Shown here: piece after piece, positions 1 through 8,565 of the stretch
Layout of the letters: each line of letters opens with the position of its first letter
Position numbering within the stretch: position 1 is the first letter of the stretch
NCBI RefSeq assembly: GCF_006539945.1
Contig: NZ_BJNZ01000029.1
Span: forward strand, 1 to 58,738
Direction: 5' to 3'
DNA from: Cellulosimicrobium cellulans
GTDB lineage: Bacteria; Actinomycetota; Actinomycetes; Actinomycetales; Cellulomonadaceae
Length of the DNA: 58,738 nucleotides
Made by a program: the position numbers and the translations under genes
The notes under the pieces: model-generated
What the model was told of the DNA's origin: nothing
Seen by the model: only the letters and a program-made list of their open reading frames with translations
Databases searched by the model: none

Positions 1-31
1 CGGACGCTCCCGTGAGCGGCGGCACCGGCCC

Positions 32-1453
32 GTGATCGTCGTCGCGACGCTCGCCTGGCTGCTCGTCGCCGTGCTCGCGCGCCGGTCGCCGGGAGTCCGG
101 TCCGCCGTGAGCACGGCGACGTCGACGCTGCTCGCCCTCGCGGGCGTCGGGGCGGTCGTCGTCGTGGTGGCCGTCGCCGCGGACGACGGCGGGACGCGGG
201 CGCTCGCCGCGCTCGCGAGCGTGCCCGTCGCGGTCGGCGTGGTCGCCGCCGGGACGTGGTGCGCGCGAGAGGTGGTCCGCCCGTGGACGGTGCGGCGGCG
301 CGATCGCGCGGCGGGCCGCGTCCCGTGGCAGGACCGCGTGCTCGTCGCCGCAGCCCGCACCGGGCCGCGCGTGCGGGGGGTGCGCGTCGCCGACGTCGCC
401 GCCCGCTCGGCGTTCCGCGTCGCCGGGGTCCGCGTCACGGGCCTCGCCGCCGAGATGTCGTACTACGGCCTCATCTCGCTCATCCCGCTGACGACCGCGA
501 TCGGGTCCAGCCTCGGCTTCCTGCGCCCGCTCCTCGGCGACGACACCGTCGACTCGATCCGCTCGTCGATCGTCGGCGGTCTCACCACGGTGTTCGCCGA
601 GCACGTGTCGACCTCCGTCGTCGCGCCGCTCGTCGACAGCCTGCTCGACGAGCAGCGCACCGGGTTCGCCGTCGGGTCGTTCCTCGTGGCGCTCTGGCTC
701 GCGAGCCGCGTCTTCCGCGCCGCGGTCCGCGCGCTGGACGACGCGTACGGCGTCGAGCGGCGCCGCGGTGTCGTGGCGCAGTACGTGCTCGGGGTCGCGC
801 TCGCCCTCGGCGCGATCGTCACGGCGGTGTCCGTCGTCGCGCTCGTCGTGGTCGGCCCGCTCCTGGGCGACGGTGCCGAACTGGCCGAGCGGCTCGGTCT
901 CGACGCGGCCTTCCGGCAGACGTGGGACGTGCTGCGCTGGCCGACGGTGGTGCTCGTGTGCGGCGCGTACCTCACGCTGCTCTACCGGTACGCGCCGAAC
1001 GTCGACACGACGTGGCGGCGGTGCCTGCCGGGCGCGGCCGTCGGGACCGGCGGCGTCCTGCTCGTGTCGTGGGGGTTCGGGCTCTACGTCCGGCTCGCGG
1101 GACCGGCGGCGCCGGGCTCCGGAGCGGGGACGACGGCGGTCGTCCAGGCGGCCGGGCAGATGCTCGGTCTCGTCCTCGCGGGGGTCCTCTGGGGCTGGCT
1201 CACGAGCATCGTCGTGCTCGTGGGCGGCGTCGTGAACGCGGAGGCCGACCCGTACCGCGTGGTCCCGGCGGGACGCGCCGCGGGTGGATCGTGGGTCGGC
1301 GGGGAGGGCATCGCCGTGACCAGCGCGAGCGCCGGACCCTTCGACGACCGCTCCCGCGGCACCGGCGCCGGCCGTGTGGGACGCGGCTCCTACGCTGACC
1401 TGCAGGACCACGGGCACGGTGCCCGCGACCGGACCGAGGAGGAGCCCGGGTGA
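32..1453 (+). CDS. YihY/BrkB-family inner membrane protein (5' end may lie outside the window)
   Basis: A polytopic membrane protein of the YihY/virulence factor BrkB family, whose biochemical role is unsettled (it was once mis-called RNase BN). Two hydrophobic segments near the N-terminus (about residues 1-15 and 30-75) precede the family core. The core starts near residue 133 with a GLAAEMSYYGLISLIPL-type segment, followed by several more helices (about 205-235, 250-280, 305-325, 340-360, 375-410) and a polar tail. The GTG used here is the first start in the window, but the frame stays open to the left edge, so the true start may be upstream. Its stop overlaps the next GTG by 4 nt (GTGA), so it is probably co-transcribed with the MoxR operon, although a functional link is not obvious. 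Family assignment is firm; role unknown. Confidence 0.85.
   Translation: MIVVATLAWLLVAVLARRSPGVRSAVSTATSTLLALAGVGAVVVVVAVAADDGGTRALAALASVPVAVGVVAAGTWCAREVVRPWTVRRRDRAAGRVPWQDRVLVAAARTGPRVRGVRVADVAARSAFRVAGVRVTGLAAEMSYYGLISLIPLTTAIGSSLGFLRPLLGDDTVDSIRSSIVGGLTTVFAEHVSTSVVAPLVDSLLDEQRTGFAVGSFLVALWLASRVFRAAVRALDDAYGVERRRGVVAQYVLGVALALGAIVTAVSVVALVVVGPLLGDGAELAERLGLDAAFRQTWDVLRWPTVVLVCGAYLTLLYRYAPNVDTTWRRCLPGAAVGTGGVLLVSWGFGLYVRLAGPAAPGSGAGTTAVVQAAGQMLGLVLAGVLWGWLTSIVVLVGGVVNAEADPYRVVPAGRAAGGSWVGGEGIAVTSASAGPFDDRSRGTGAGRVGRGSYADLQDHGHGARDRTEEEPG
1391..1396 (+). promoter_or_regulatory. Possible -10 element inside the yihY-like gene, upstream of the MoxR operon
   Basis: TACGCT matches the TANNNT -10 hexamer that recurs across this window. 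It would give a leader of about 45 nt carrying a strong GAGGAGGA ribosome-binding site ahead of the MoxR gene, letting the ATPase operon be transcribed without the yihY-like gene. No convincing -35 is visible, and the hexamer lies in coding sequence, so it may be chance. Confidence 0.3.
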
Positions 1454-2583
1454 CGAGCACGACGACCGGTGACGAGCAGGCGCCCGCGGCGCTCGAGGAG
1501 CTGCGACCGCCGGCAGAGGTCCGGTACGCCGACGAGCTCGCGGCGCTCGCGGACGCCGACGCCCGGCGCGGGGCCGACGTCCCGCCGGGCTGGCGCCTGA
1601 GCCCGCGCGCCGTGCGGGCGTTCGTCGTGGGCGACCGGGAGCTGGGCGTGAGCCGCAAGTTCTTCGGCGACGACCCGCTCGTCGACCGCGCGGTCGTGTC
1701 GCTGCTCGGCCGGCAGGGCCTCATGCTCGTCGGCGAGCCCGGCACGGCCAAGTCCCTGCTGTCCGAGCTGCTCGCGGCGGCCGCGAGCGGCACGTCGACC
1801 CTCACGGTGCAGGGCACCGCGGGCACGAGCGAGGACCACGTGCGCTACTCGTGGAACTACGCGCTGCTCATCGCCGAGGGGCCCAGCGAGCGCTCGCTCG
1901 TCCCGTCGCCGGTCTTCCGGGCCATGGAGAGCGGTCGCGTCGCGCGGTTCGAGGAGATCACGCGCTGCGCGCCCGAGATCCAGGACACGCTCGTGTCCGT
2001 GCTCTCGGAGAAGCAGCTCATGGTCCCCGAGCTCGGCGCCGACGCACGCGTCGCTGCCCGTCCCGGCTTCAACGTGCTCGCGACGGCGAACCTGCGCGAC
2101 CGCGGCGTCCACGAGATGTCGGCGGCGCTCAAGCGGCGCTTCAACTTCGAGACCGTCGCACCCATCCGCGACCGCGCGTTCGAGATGGAGCTCGTCGAGA
2201 GCCGCCTCACGGCCGAGCTCGGCCCGGCGCCGGAGCGCCCGCGGCTCGACCGCGACGTGCTCGAGGTGCTCGTCACGGTCTTCCAGGACCTGCGTACGGG
2301 CGCGACGGCGAGCGGCGCCCCGGTCAAGCGGCCCGAGACCGTGATGTCGACGGCCGAGGCCGTGAACGTCGCGGTGGCCGCGTCGCTCGAGGCGCGGTAC
2401 CTGGGTGACGGAACCGTGACCGCCGCCCAGGTCGCCCGTCAGGTGGGCGGCGTCGCGCTCAAGGGCGACGAGGAGGACGCGCGGCGGTTGCGGCACTACG
2501 TGGACAACGTCGTGCGGGAGCGCGCGCGGTCGGACGCACGCTGGAAGGACTTCCTCACCGCGGCGGGCGACCTGTGGCGGTAG
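1450..2583 (+). CDS. MoxR-type AAA+ ATPase (YehL-like)
   Basis: A 377-residue AAA+ ATPase of the MoxR/RavA group. These act as chaperone-like motors that remodel or activate partners, usually together with VWA-domain proteins. Visible motifs are Walker A GEPGTAKS (residues 95-102), a Walker B-like VARFEEI (164-170), sensor 1 ATAN (211-214) and a basic SAALKRRF segment after it that suits an arginine-finger region. The GTG start overlaps the upstream stop by 4 nt and is preceded by GAGGAGGA. It heads a run of four overlapping genes in the same order as E. coli yehL-yehM-yehP-yehQ, so it is probably the motor of a complex with the three following proteins. The molecular target is unknown. Fold and ATPase role are secure; pathway is not. 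Confidence 0.92.
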   Translation: MTSTTTGDEQAPAALEELRPPAEVRYADELAALADADARRGADVPPGWRLSPRAVRAFVVGDRELGVSRKFFGDDPLVDRAVVSLLGRQGLMLVGEPGTAKSLLSELLAAAASGTSTLTVQGTAGTSEDHVRYSWNYALLIAEGPSERSLVPSPVFRAMESGRVARFEEITRCAPEIQDTLVSVLSEKQLMVPELGADARVAARPGFNVLATANLRDRGVHEMSAALKRRFNFETVAPIRDRAFEMELVESRLTAELGPAPERPRLDRDVLEVLVTVFQDLRTGATASGAPVKRPETVMSTAEAVNVAVAASLEARYLGDGTVTAAQVARQVGGVALKGDEEDARRLRHYVDNVVRERARSDARWKDFLTAAGDLWR

Positions 2584-5072
2584 GCCTGCGTGCGGCGTGG
2601 GACGCCGCTCCGCCCCGGCTGCGGCAGGCGGCGCAGGACCTGGTGACCCTGCGGGAGCGCGGCGGCGTGCACCTGTTCGGCGTGCGCCACCACAGCCCGG
2701 CGTGCGCGGTCGCCATGGCCGCCCTGATCGACGAGGTGCGACCGGCGGTCGTGCTCGTCGAGGGTCCGGAGGAGTACACGCGGCTCCTGCCCGCGCTGCT
2801 CGACGAGCGCACGGTGCCGCCCGTCGCGGTCCTCAGCCTCGCCGGCGACCCGGCGGGGGGCGGCGCGCGCGGCGCGGGGTTCTATCCGCTCGCGCGCTAC
2901 TCGCCCGAGTGGGTCGCGCTCCGGGCGGGGCACGCCCTCGGCGCCGAGCTCGCGTTCGTCGACTCCCCGTGGGCGGCGCGGGTGCCGGGGGAGGACGACG
3001 ACCATGCGGACCCGGCGGCGCGCACCGTCCTCGCGGAGCGGCACCTCGCGCACTCGCGCACGGTCGCGCGGCTCGCGGAGCGGCTCGGGTGCCGCGACCA
3101 CGACGAGCTCTGGGACCACCTGTTCGAGGCGCGGGACACCGCGCGCCTGCGCGACTGGCGCGAGCTCACCGACGACGTGTTCGCGTGGGCGGCCCTCGCC
3201 CGCCTCGACTACGAGGACGAGGTGCTCGTCGCGGACGGGTCGCTCGACCGGGAGGCGCGGATGTCGGCGCGCGTCGCCGAGCACGCGGCGCGCGCCGACG
3301 GTCCGGTCGTCGTCGTGACGGGGGCGTTCCACACGCTCGCCCTCGTCGAGGCGCTGACCGGGAGCGCCCACGGTGAGGCCGTCGTCGCGCACCGCCCGGC
3401 GGGCGGGTACGGCGACCTGGCCGACGCCCCCGCGTGGCTCGTCCGGTACGACGACGAGCGGCTCGACGCGCTGCGCGGGTACGGCGCCGGCATGCCGACG
3501 CCCGGGTACTACGATCGGCTCTGGGCCGCGCACCACGACGCGGGCGGCCCCGCCGGCGCGGCGAACGGCGTCCTCGTGGACGTCGGGCGCGGGGCGAGCG
3601 CGCGCGGCGCGCTCGTGAGCGTCGCGCAGTCCCAGGCCGCCGTCGAGCACGCGCACCGGTTGGCCGCGCTGCGCGAGCGGCCGTGGCCGTGCCGCACCGA
3701 CCTGCTCGACGCCATCACGTCCTGCTACGTCAAGGACGCCGACGACCTCGACGCCGCGGGCGACCGGCCCCTCGGGCTCGCGGTCGCGGAGGTGTTCGCC
3801 GGGCGAGCGCTCGGCGACCTGCCGCCCGGGGGCGCGGCCCCGCCGCTCGTGGAGGAGGCGCGCTCGCGCGCACGGAGGCTGCGCCTGGACGTGTCCGACT
3901 CCGTGCCGCGCACCGTCCGGCTCGACGCGCGACGCAAGTCCGCGCACCGCGACCGGCGCCGGTTCCTCGCGCTGTGCGCGTTCCTCGACCTGGGGTTCGC
4001 GCGCCGCGTCTCCGGCCCGGACCACGTCGCCGGGCGCGGTCTCGGCCTCGTGCTCGAGGAGTGGGAGTACGCGTGGACGCCGCTCGTCGAGGCGCGGCTC
4101 GTCGAGCTCTCCCACCGGGGCGCGACGCTCGACGCGGTCGCCGTAGCGTTGCTCGACGACGCGCGCGACCGCGCGCGCGAGGAGCGGTCGAGCGACGCGG
4201 TGGCGCGGCTCGTCGCGCAGTGCGTCGTGGTGGGCCTGGCCGACCGGTTGCCTCCGCTCGTCGGTCTCGTCCGTTCCACGCTCGACGTCGACCCGTCTCT
4301 CGCCTCGGTGGTAGCAGGCATGCGGCGCCTCGTGGGGCTCTGGCGCGCCCGCACCGAGCTCGAGCTCGGCGAGCAGGCCGAGGCCCTGCTCGACCTTGCG
4401 GAGCAGGGGCTCGCCACCGCGGCGTACCTCGTGCCCGACCTCGCGGCCGCCGACGAGGCGACGCAGGACGACGCGTTGGCGAGCCTCGTCGCCCTGCGCT
4501 CCCTGGTCCGGGACCTGCGCGACGCGGGTCGTGACGGCACCGGCTCGGCGGCGGAGTCCGTCGCGCGGGCGCTCGAGCACGTGCGAGAGGACGACGGCGC
4601 GTCGCCCGCGGTGCGCGGCGCGCTCACGGCCTTCGCCGCCGTCGACGACGAGCTCGACGAGCCCGGCGGCAACGGTCTCGTCACGCGCGTGCGCGCCCGG
4701 CTCGCCCCCGGTGCGGACCCCGTGGCCGCGACGGCGTTCCTCAGCGGCGTGATGCGCGCCGCGCCCGACCTCCTGCTCCACACCCCCGAGATGTTCGACG
4801 CGGTCGACGACGGGCTGCGCGGCCTGGGCGAGGAGGCGTTCCGCGCGGTGCTGCCGGACCTGCGCCGGGCGTTCACCTGGCTGCGCCCGACGGAGACGCA
4901 CCGCCTCGCCGAGCGCGTCGCCGCGCGGACCGGCACGAGCGCCGCCGCGCTGGACCGGCACGTCGACGTGACGGAGGACGACCTCCGCACAGGGCTGCTC
5001 GTCGAGCGCGAGCTCGTCGCGGTCCTGGAGCGCGACGGCCTCGGCGCCTGGGCGCGTGGGGGAGCGTCGTGA
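2574..5072 (+). CDS. DUF5682 protein (YehM-like), N-terminal domain with TIKI/TraB-like motifs
   Basis: An 832-residue soluble protein of the DUF5682 family, counterpart of E. coli YehM. The GTG start lies 10 nt before the end of the MoxR gene, indicating translational coupling. The first 260 residues have a recognisable pattern: G-V-R-H at 36-39, LVEGPEE at 62-67, a SLDREARMSARV helix near 223-234 and G-A-F-H at 250-253. Two GxxH motifs with an intervening glutamate and an arginine helix are the signature of the TIKI/TraB/EreA/ChaN superfamily, so a metal-dependent hydrolase-like fold is suggested; this is inference. The remaining 570 residues are mostly alpha-helical and not recognised. It is expected to work with the MoxR ATPase, VWA and SWIM proteins beside it; no activity can be stated. 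Confidence 0.85.
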   Translation: MAVGLRAAWDAAPPRLRQAAQDLVTLRERGGVHLFGVRHHSPACAVAMAALIDEVRPAVVLVEGPEEYTRLLPALLDERTVPPVAVLSLAGDPAGGGARGAGFYPLARYSPEWVALRAGHALGAELAFVDSPWAARVPGEDDDHADPAARTVLAERHLAHSRTVARLAERLGCRDHDELWDHLFEARDTARLRDWRELTDDVFAWAALARLDYEDEVLVADGSLDREARMSARVAEHAARADGPVVVVTGAFHTLALVEALTGSAHGEAVVAHRPAGGYGDLADAPAWLVRYDDERLDALRGYGAGMPTPGYYDRLWAAHHDAGGPAGAANGVLVDVGRGASARGALVSVAQSQAAVEHAHRLAALRERPWPCRTDLLDAITSCYVKDADDLDAAGDRPLGLAVAEVFAGRALGDLPPGGAAPPLVEEARSRARRLRLDVSDSVPRTVRLDARRKSAHRDRRRFLALCAFLDLGFARRVSGPDHVAGRGLGLVLEEWEYAWTPLVEARLVELSHRGATLDAVAVALLDDARDRAREERSSDAVARLVAQCVVVGLADRLPPLVGLVRSTLDVDPSLASVVAGMRRLVGLWRARTELELGEQAEALLDLAEQGLATAAYLVPDLAAADEATQDDALASLVALRSLVRDLRDAGRDGTGSAAESVARALEHVREDDGASPAVRGALTAFAAVDDELDEPGGNGLVTRVRARLAPGADPVAATAFLSGVMRAAPDLLLHTPEMFDAVDDGLRGLGEEAFRAVLPDLRRAFTWLRPTETHRLAERVAARTGTSAAALDRHVDVTEDDLRTGLLVERELVAVLERDGLGAWARGGAS

Positions 5073-6313
5073 CGGCCGCCGGCGTGGGAACGGCGGACGT
5101 GCCGGACACGGCGCCGACCGGGACCCCACGTGCCGGGTTCGGGCCCGGCGCAGGCGAACCCGCCGGGAGCCGCGCGGACGATCAGGAGGCGGCGCGCCGG
5201 TGGCGGCTCGTGCTCGGCCGGTACGCGGGCGACACGTTGCCCGTCGCGCCGCAGGACCAGGGCCTCGACCGCACGCTCGGGCACCTGTACGACCGGGAGT
5301 ACACCGCACGTGGGCACCGGCACGGCGACGGCGACGACTCCCGTGCCGCGCGCGGCGGCGGGGGGCGCGGGGGTTCGGTCGTCGCGGGTCTGGACTGGCT
5401 CGAGTCGGCGCGCGAGCTGTTCCCGCGCGAGACGTTCGAGCGCATGCAGGTCGAGGCCGTGGGTCGCTACGGGATGACGGAGCTGCTCGCGGATCCGCGC
5501 GCCGTCGACGCGGTGGAGCCCAGCACGGAGCTGGCCTCGGCGCTGCTGCGTGCCCGGGGCCGGCTCGGGCCGGGCGTGCAGGACGGCCTGAAGCGGTTGG
5601 TCGCGCGCGTCGTGGAGGACGTCGTGCGGCGGCTGCGCCCCCGCTTCGAGACCGCCGTGGACGGCCGTCGCGACCGCACGCGCCGCTCGTTCGTGCGGTC
5701 GAGCCGCACGTTCGACGCGGCCGCGACCGTGCACGCGAACCTCGGGCGCTGGGACCCGGAACGGCGGAGGCTGCTCGTCACCGACCTCCGGTTCTCGGCG
5801 CGGCGCCGTCGCGCGCTGTCGTACGACGTGGTGCTGCTCGTCGACCAGTCCGGCTCGATGGCCTCCTCGGTGCTGTACAGCGCGGTGAGCGCCGGCATCC
5901 TCGCGGGGCTGCCCGGCATCACGGTGCGGCTCGTGCTGTTCGACACGTCCGTCGTCGACATGTCGCACCTCGCGCACGACCCCGTGACGGTGCTCCTCAC
6001 GGCTCAGCTCGGCGGCGGCACGGACATCGCGCGTGCGGTGCGCTACGCGGAGCAGCACGTGCGCGACCCGCGCCGGACCGTCGTCGCGCTCGTCACCGAC
6101 TTCGAGGAAGGTGGCTCCGTGTCGCAGCTCGTGGCGAGCGTCGGGCGGCTGCACGCGTCCGGCGTGCGGCTGCTCGGTCTCGCCGCCCTCGACGGTCAGG
6201 CGAGCCCCGCGTACGACCGCGGCGTCGCCCGGCGGCTCGCGGAGCAGGGCATGGAGATCGCGGCGCTCACCCCGGAGCGGTTCGCCGAGTGGCTGGGGGA
6301 GGTGCTCCCGTGA
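5069..6313 (+). CDS. VWA-domain protein (YehP-like)
   Basis: A 414-residue protein with a von Willebrand factor A domain in its C-terminal 165 residues. The metal-ion-dependent adhesion site is complete: D-Q-S-G-S at 259-263, the threonine of GGGTDI at 318 and the aspartate of LVTD at 344. It should therefore bind Mg2+ and use it to hold a ligand acid group. The N-terminal 250 residues are polar, with a basic helix-rich stretch (about 170-250). No signal peptide or membrane segment is seen, so it acts in the cytoplasm. GTG start overlaps the upstream stop by 4 nt. MoxR ATPases characteristically work with VWA proteins, and this is the obvious partner. It matches E. coli yehP in position and architecture. 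Confidence 0.9.
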   Translation: MTAAGVGTADVPDTAPTGTPRAGFGPGAGEPAGSRADDQEAARRWRLVLGRYAGDTLPVAPQDQGLDRTLGHLYDREYTARGHRHGDGDDSRAARGGGGRGGSVVAGLDWLESARELFPRETFERMQVEAVGRYGMTELLADPRAVDAVEPSTELASALLRARGRLGPGVQDGLKRLVARVVEDVVRRLRPRFETAVDGRRDRTRRSFVRSSRTFDAAATVHANLGRWDPERRRLLVTDLRFSARRRRALSYDVVLLVDQSGSMASSVLYSAVSAGILAGLPGITVRLVLFDTSVVDMSHLAHDPVTVLLTAQLGGGTDIARAVRYAEQHVRDPRRTVVALVTDFEEGGSVSQLVASVGRLHASGVRLLGLAALDGQASPAYDRGVARRLAEQGMEIAALTPERFAEWLGEVLP

Positions 6314-8565
6314 GCGGCACCACCGGGATCGGACCCTGGGCGGGCGTGTACGCCGGGTACGACGACGCCGCGCTCGCCACCCTCGCCAACGCCGGCCTGG
6401 TCCGTCGCGCGCGCAAGGACGTCGCCGCGGGCAAGGTCGAGGTGCTGGAACAGCGCGCCGACGGTGCCGTGCTGTCGGTCGGGGGCGCACGCGTCGAGCT
6501 GGACGCGCGTGGCCCCGCCGGCGTGCGGTGCGCGTGCCCGACGCCGGGTGCGTGCCAGCACGTCGTGGCCGCGTGCCTGTGGGCGCGCGACGCGGGGGCC
6601 GCGCCGGTGGAGGCGACGGCGGCCGAGCCGATGGAGCCGGTCGTGACGGTCCGTGAACGGACAGCGGCGGTGCGACCCACGGCGGACACTCCCGCCGATG
6701 CCGATGCCGATGCCGATCAAGCGGGTCGCGGTCGAGCCGCTGCTGGTTCCGCGAGTCCGGCAACGGGGCGCGCCGGGGCAGGCGCGCCGCCCGAGCCCGA
6801 CGCCGGCCCCCGCGCCGGGTCCATCGCCGATCCGCTGGGCGAGATCCTCGCGCTCGACCCGCGGGCGGTGCACCGGGCCGCCGGTGCCGCCGTCGTGCGC
6901 GCGGTCGCCCAGGAGAAGCGCGAGGGGGCTGAGGTGCCGGCGCGCGGCGGCTCGACGGACGTGTGGGTGGACGGTCCTCGCGTGGTGGTCTCCTGGCCCG
7001 ACGCCCCGCGCGTCACCTACGTCGCGGGGGCGGGATTCGTCGGCATGCTCGTCGAGCGCGAACGCGTTGCCTCCCCGACGGCGCGCGCGGCGGACGACCG
7101 ACGCTGGCGCCTGGAGGCGCTCGCACGGGTCTGGGACGCGCACGGCCGCGCCTGGCCGTGGCCCGAGGAGACCGCTGCCGCCGCGCCGCGCGCCGCCGGG
7201 GTGCCGGACGCCCGGACGGTCGCGGACGAGGTCGCGCGCGCCGTCGAGCGGGTGCTCGACGTCGGGCTCTCGCACCTCGGTCGCGACGACCTCGAGGAGC
7301 TGCGGGGCGCCGGGGTGCTCGCCCGGCTGGGCCGCCGGCCCGCGGTGCAACGACTCGTCACGTCCGCGGTCGGGCGGCTCGAGGCGCTCGCAGACCGTCG
7401 CGACGCCGTCGACGAGGAGGAGTGCCTGCTCGCGCTGGCAGAGCTCTGGGCGTACGTGCGGGCCGAGCCCGCGCCGGACGCTGCGGGGCCTGACGAGCGC
7501 CTGACGGACCTTCCGCACCTCCTCCCGCTCGGGGCGCGCTGGTGGGTCGCGGCGTCGGGCGCACGGGGCGTCACCGTGCACGTGTGGGACGTCGTCGAGG
7601 GCCGGGCGCGCGCGGTCACCACCGGACGGCCACCCGGCGCCGACCCCACGTTCCGCCGCTCGTGGGACCTCCCGCTCGTCTGGGGACGCTCGGTGGAGGC
7701 GCTGTGCCGCGGCCCGTTCGCCCTGCGCGGGGCGACTGAGCGCGCCGGGGCGCTCCGGCCCGGCGAGGGCCCGGTCGTGGAACCGTTCGGGACGCTGACC
7801 GCCGATGCGCTGCGCGACGTCGCCGAGCGGACTGCGGCGCCCGCCGCGCGGGCCGAGGTCGGGTTCGGGCGGAGGCCGGCCGTGGTGCGGGTGGTCATGG
7901 TCCGGGACGCGGGCCCCGTCGGGGTCGACGAGGTGGCGCAGGAGATCACCTGGACCCTCGTCGCGGCGGACGGCACGCCGACCGTCGTGCGCGTCGACGC
8001 GGCGGACGAGGCAGCCTGCGACACCCTGCTCGGGGTCGCGGCGGGGAGCCGTCGGCTCGTCGCCGTCGCGGTCGAGCACGACCTGGAGTCCGGCGGGGCC
8101 GAGGCCGTCGGTCTGTTCGTCGAGCGCCCCGGTGGAGGGCTCGGGCTCGTCGTGCCGACGCTCACGCCCGCGTACGACCACCGCACATGGTCGACCGCGT
8201 GGACGAGGCTCCGCGCGCGCGTCCGTGCGCTGCGGGGACGCGCGACGACGCACGTGCGCGAGGAGGTGGCGCCGTCGCCCGTCGAGGACGTGTGCGCCAC
8301 GGTGCTCGACGCCGCCGTGGCGCTCGCGGCGACCGGCCGTCGGCACCTCAGCCCGCGCCAGGGTGCCGCGCTGGCCCGCGCGGCGCGGACGGCGGACGAC
8401 CTCGGGGCCCCGACCCTCGCGGGTGCGGTCGCGCTCGTCGCCCACGAGGCCGACGCCGCGCGCCTGCTGCGGGCGGCGCTCGTCGCCTCGCGCGGGCGGG
8501 CCCTCGCGCGGGTCGTGGGCTCGTCCCGCGAGCCCCGGCCGGACCAGCGGGCGGTGCGCCCATGA
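6310..8565 (+). CDS. SWIM zinc-finger protein (YehQ-like)
   Basis: A 751-residue protein with an N-terminal SWIM zinc finger, C-A-C-x5-C-Q-H at residues 74-84, a module that binds DNA or protein. A low-complexity acidic/alanine linker (about 100-180) separates it from a long C-terminal region that is not recognised beyond resemblance to SWIM proteins of MoxR/VWA clusters. The frame is open well upstream, but the GTG at 6310 is chosen because it overlaps the VWA stop by 4 nt (GTGA) and places the zinc finger where the family has it. It corresponds to E. coli yehQ. The stop codon overlaps the ATG of the polymerase gene, so the two are translationally coupled. Confidence 0.85.
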   Translation: MSGTTGIGPWAGVYAGYDDAALATLANAGLVRRARKDVAAGKVEVLEQRADGAVLSVGGARVELDARGPAGVRCACPTPGACQHVVAACLWARDAGAAPVEATAAEPMEPVVTVRERTAAVRPTADTPADADADADQAGRGRAAAGSASPATGRAGAGAPPEPDAGPRAGSIADPLGEILALDPRAVHRAAGAAVVRAVAQEKREGAEVPARGGSTDVWVDGPRVVVSWPDAPRVTYVAGAGFVGMLVERERVASPTARAADDRRWRLEALARVWDAHGRAWPWPEETAAAAPRAAGVPDARTVADEVARAVERVLDVGLSHLGRDDLEELRGAGVLARLGRRPAVQRLVTSAVGRLEALADRRDAVDEEECLLALAELWAYVRAEPAPDAAGPDERLTDLPHLLPLGARWWVAASGARGVTVHVWDVVEGRARAVTTGRPPGADPTFRRSWDLPLVWGRSVEALCRGPFALRGATERAGALRPGEGPVVEPFGTLTADALRDVAERTAAPAARAEVGFGRRPAVVRVVMVRDAGPVGVDEVAQEITWTLVAADGTPTVVRVDAADEAACDTLLGVAAGSRRLVAVAVEHDLESGGAEAVGLFVERPGGGLGLVVPTLTPAYDHRTWSTAWTRLRARVRALRGRATTHVREEVAPSPVEDVCATVLDAAVALAATGRRHLSPRQGAALARAARTADDLGAPTLAGAVALVAHEADAARLLRAALVASRGRALARVVGSSREPRPDQRAVRP

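Noticed and set aside
2496-6763. Two long minus-strand open frames opposite the DUF5682 and VWA genes
   Set aside because: Shadow frames rich in Arg and Pro; the plus-strand genes have complete motifs and coupled starts.
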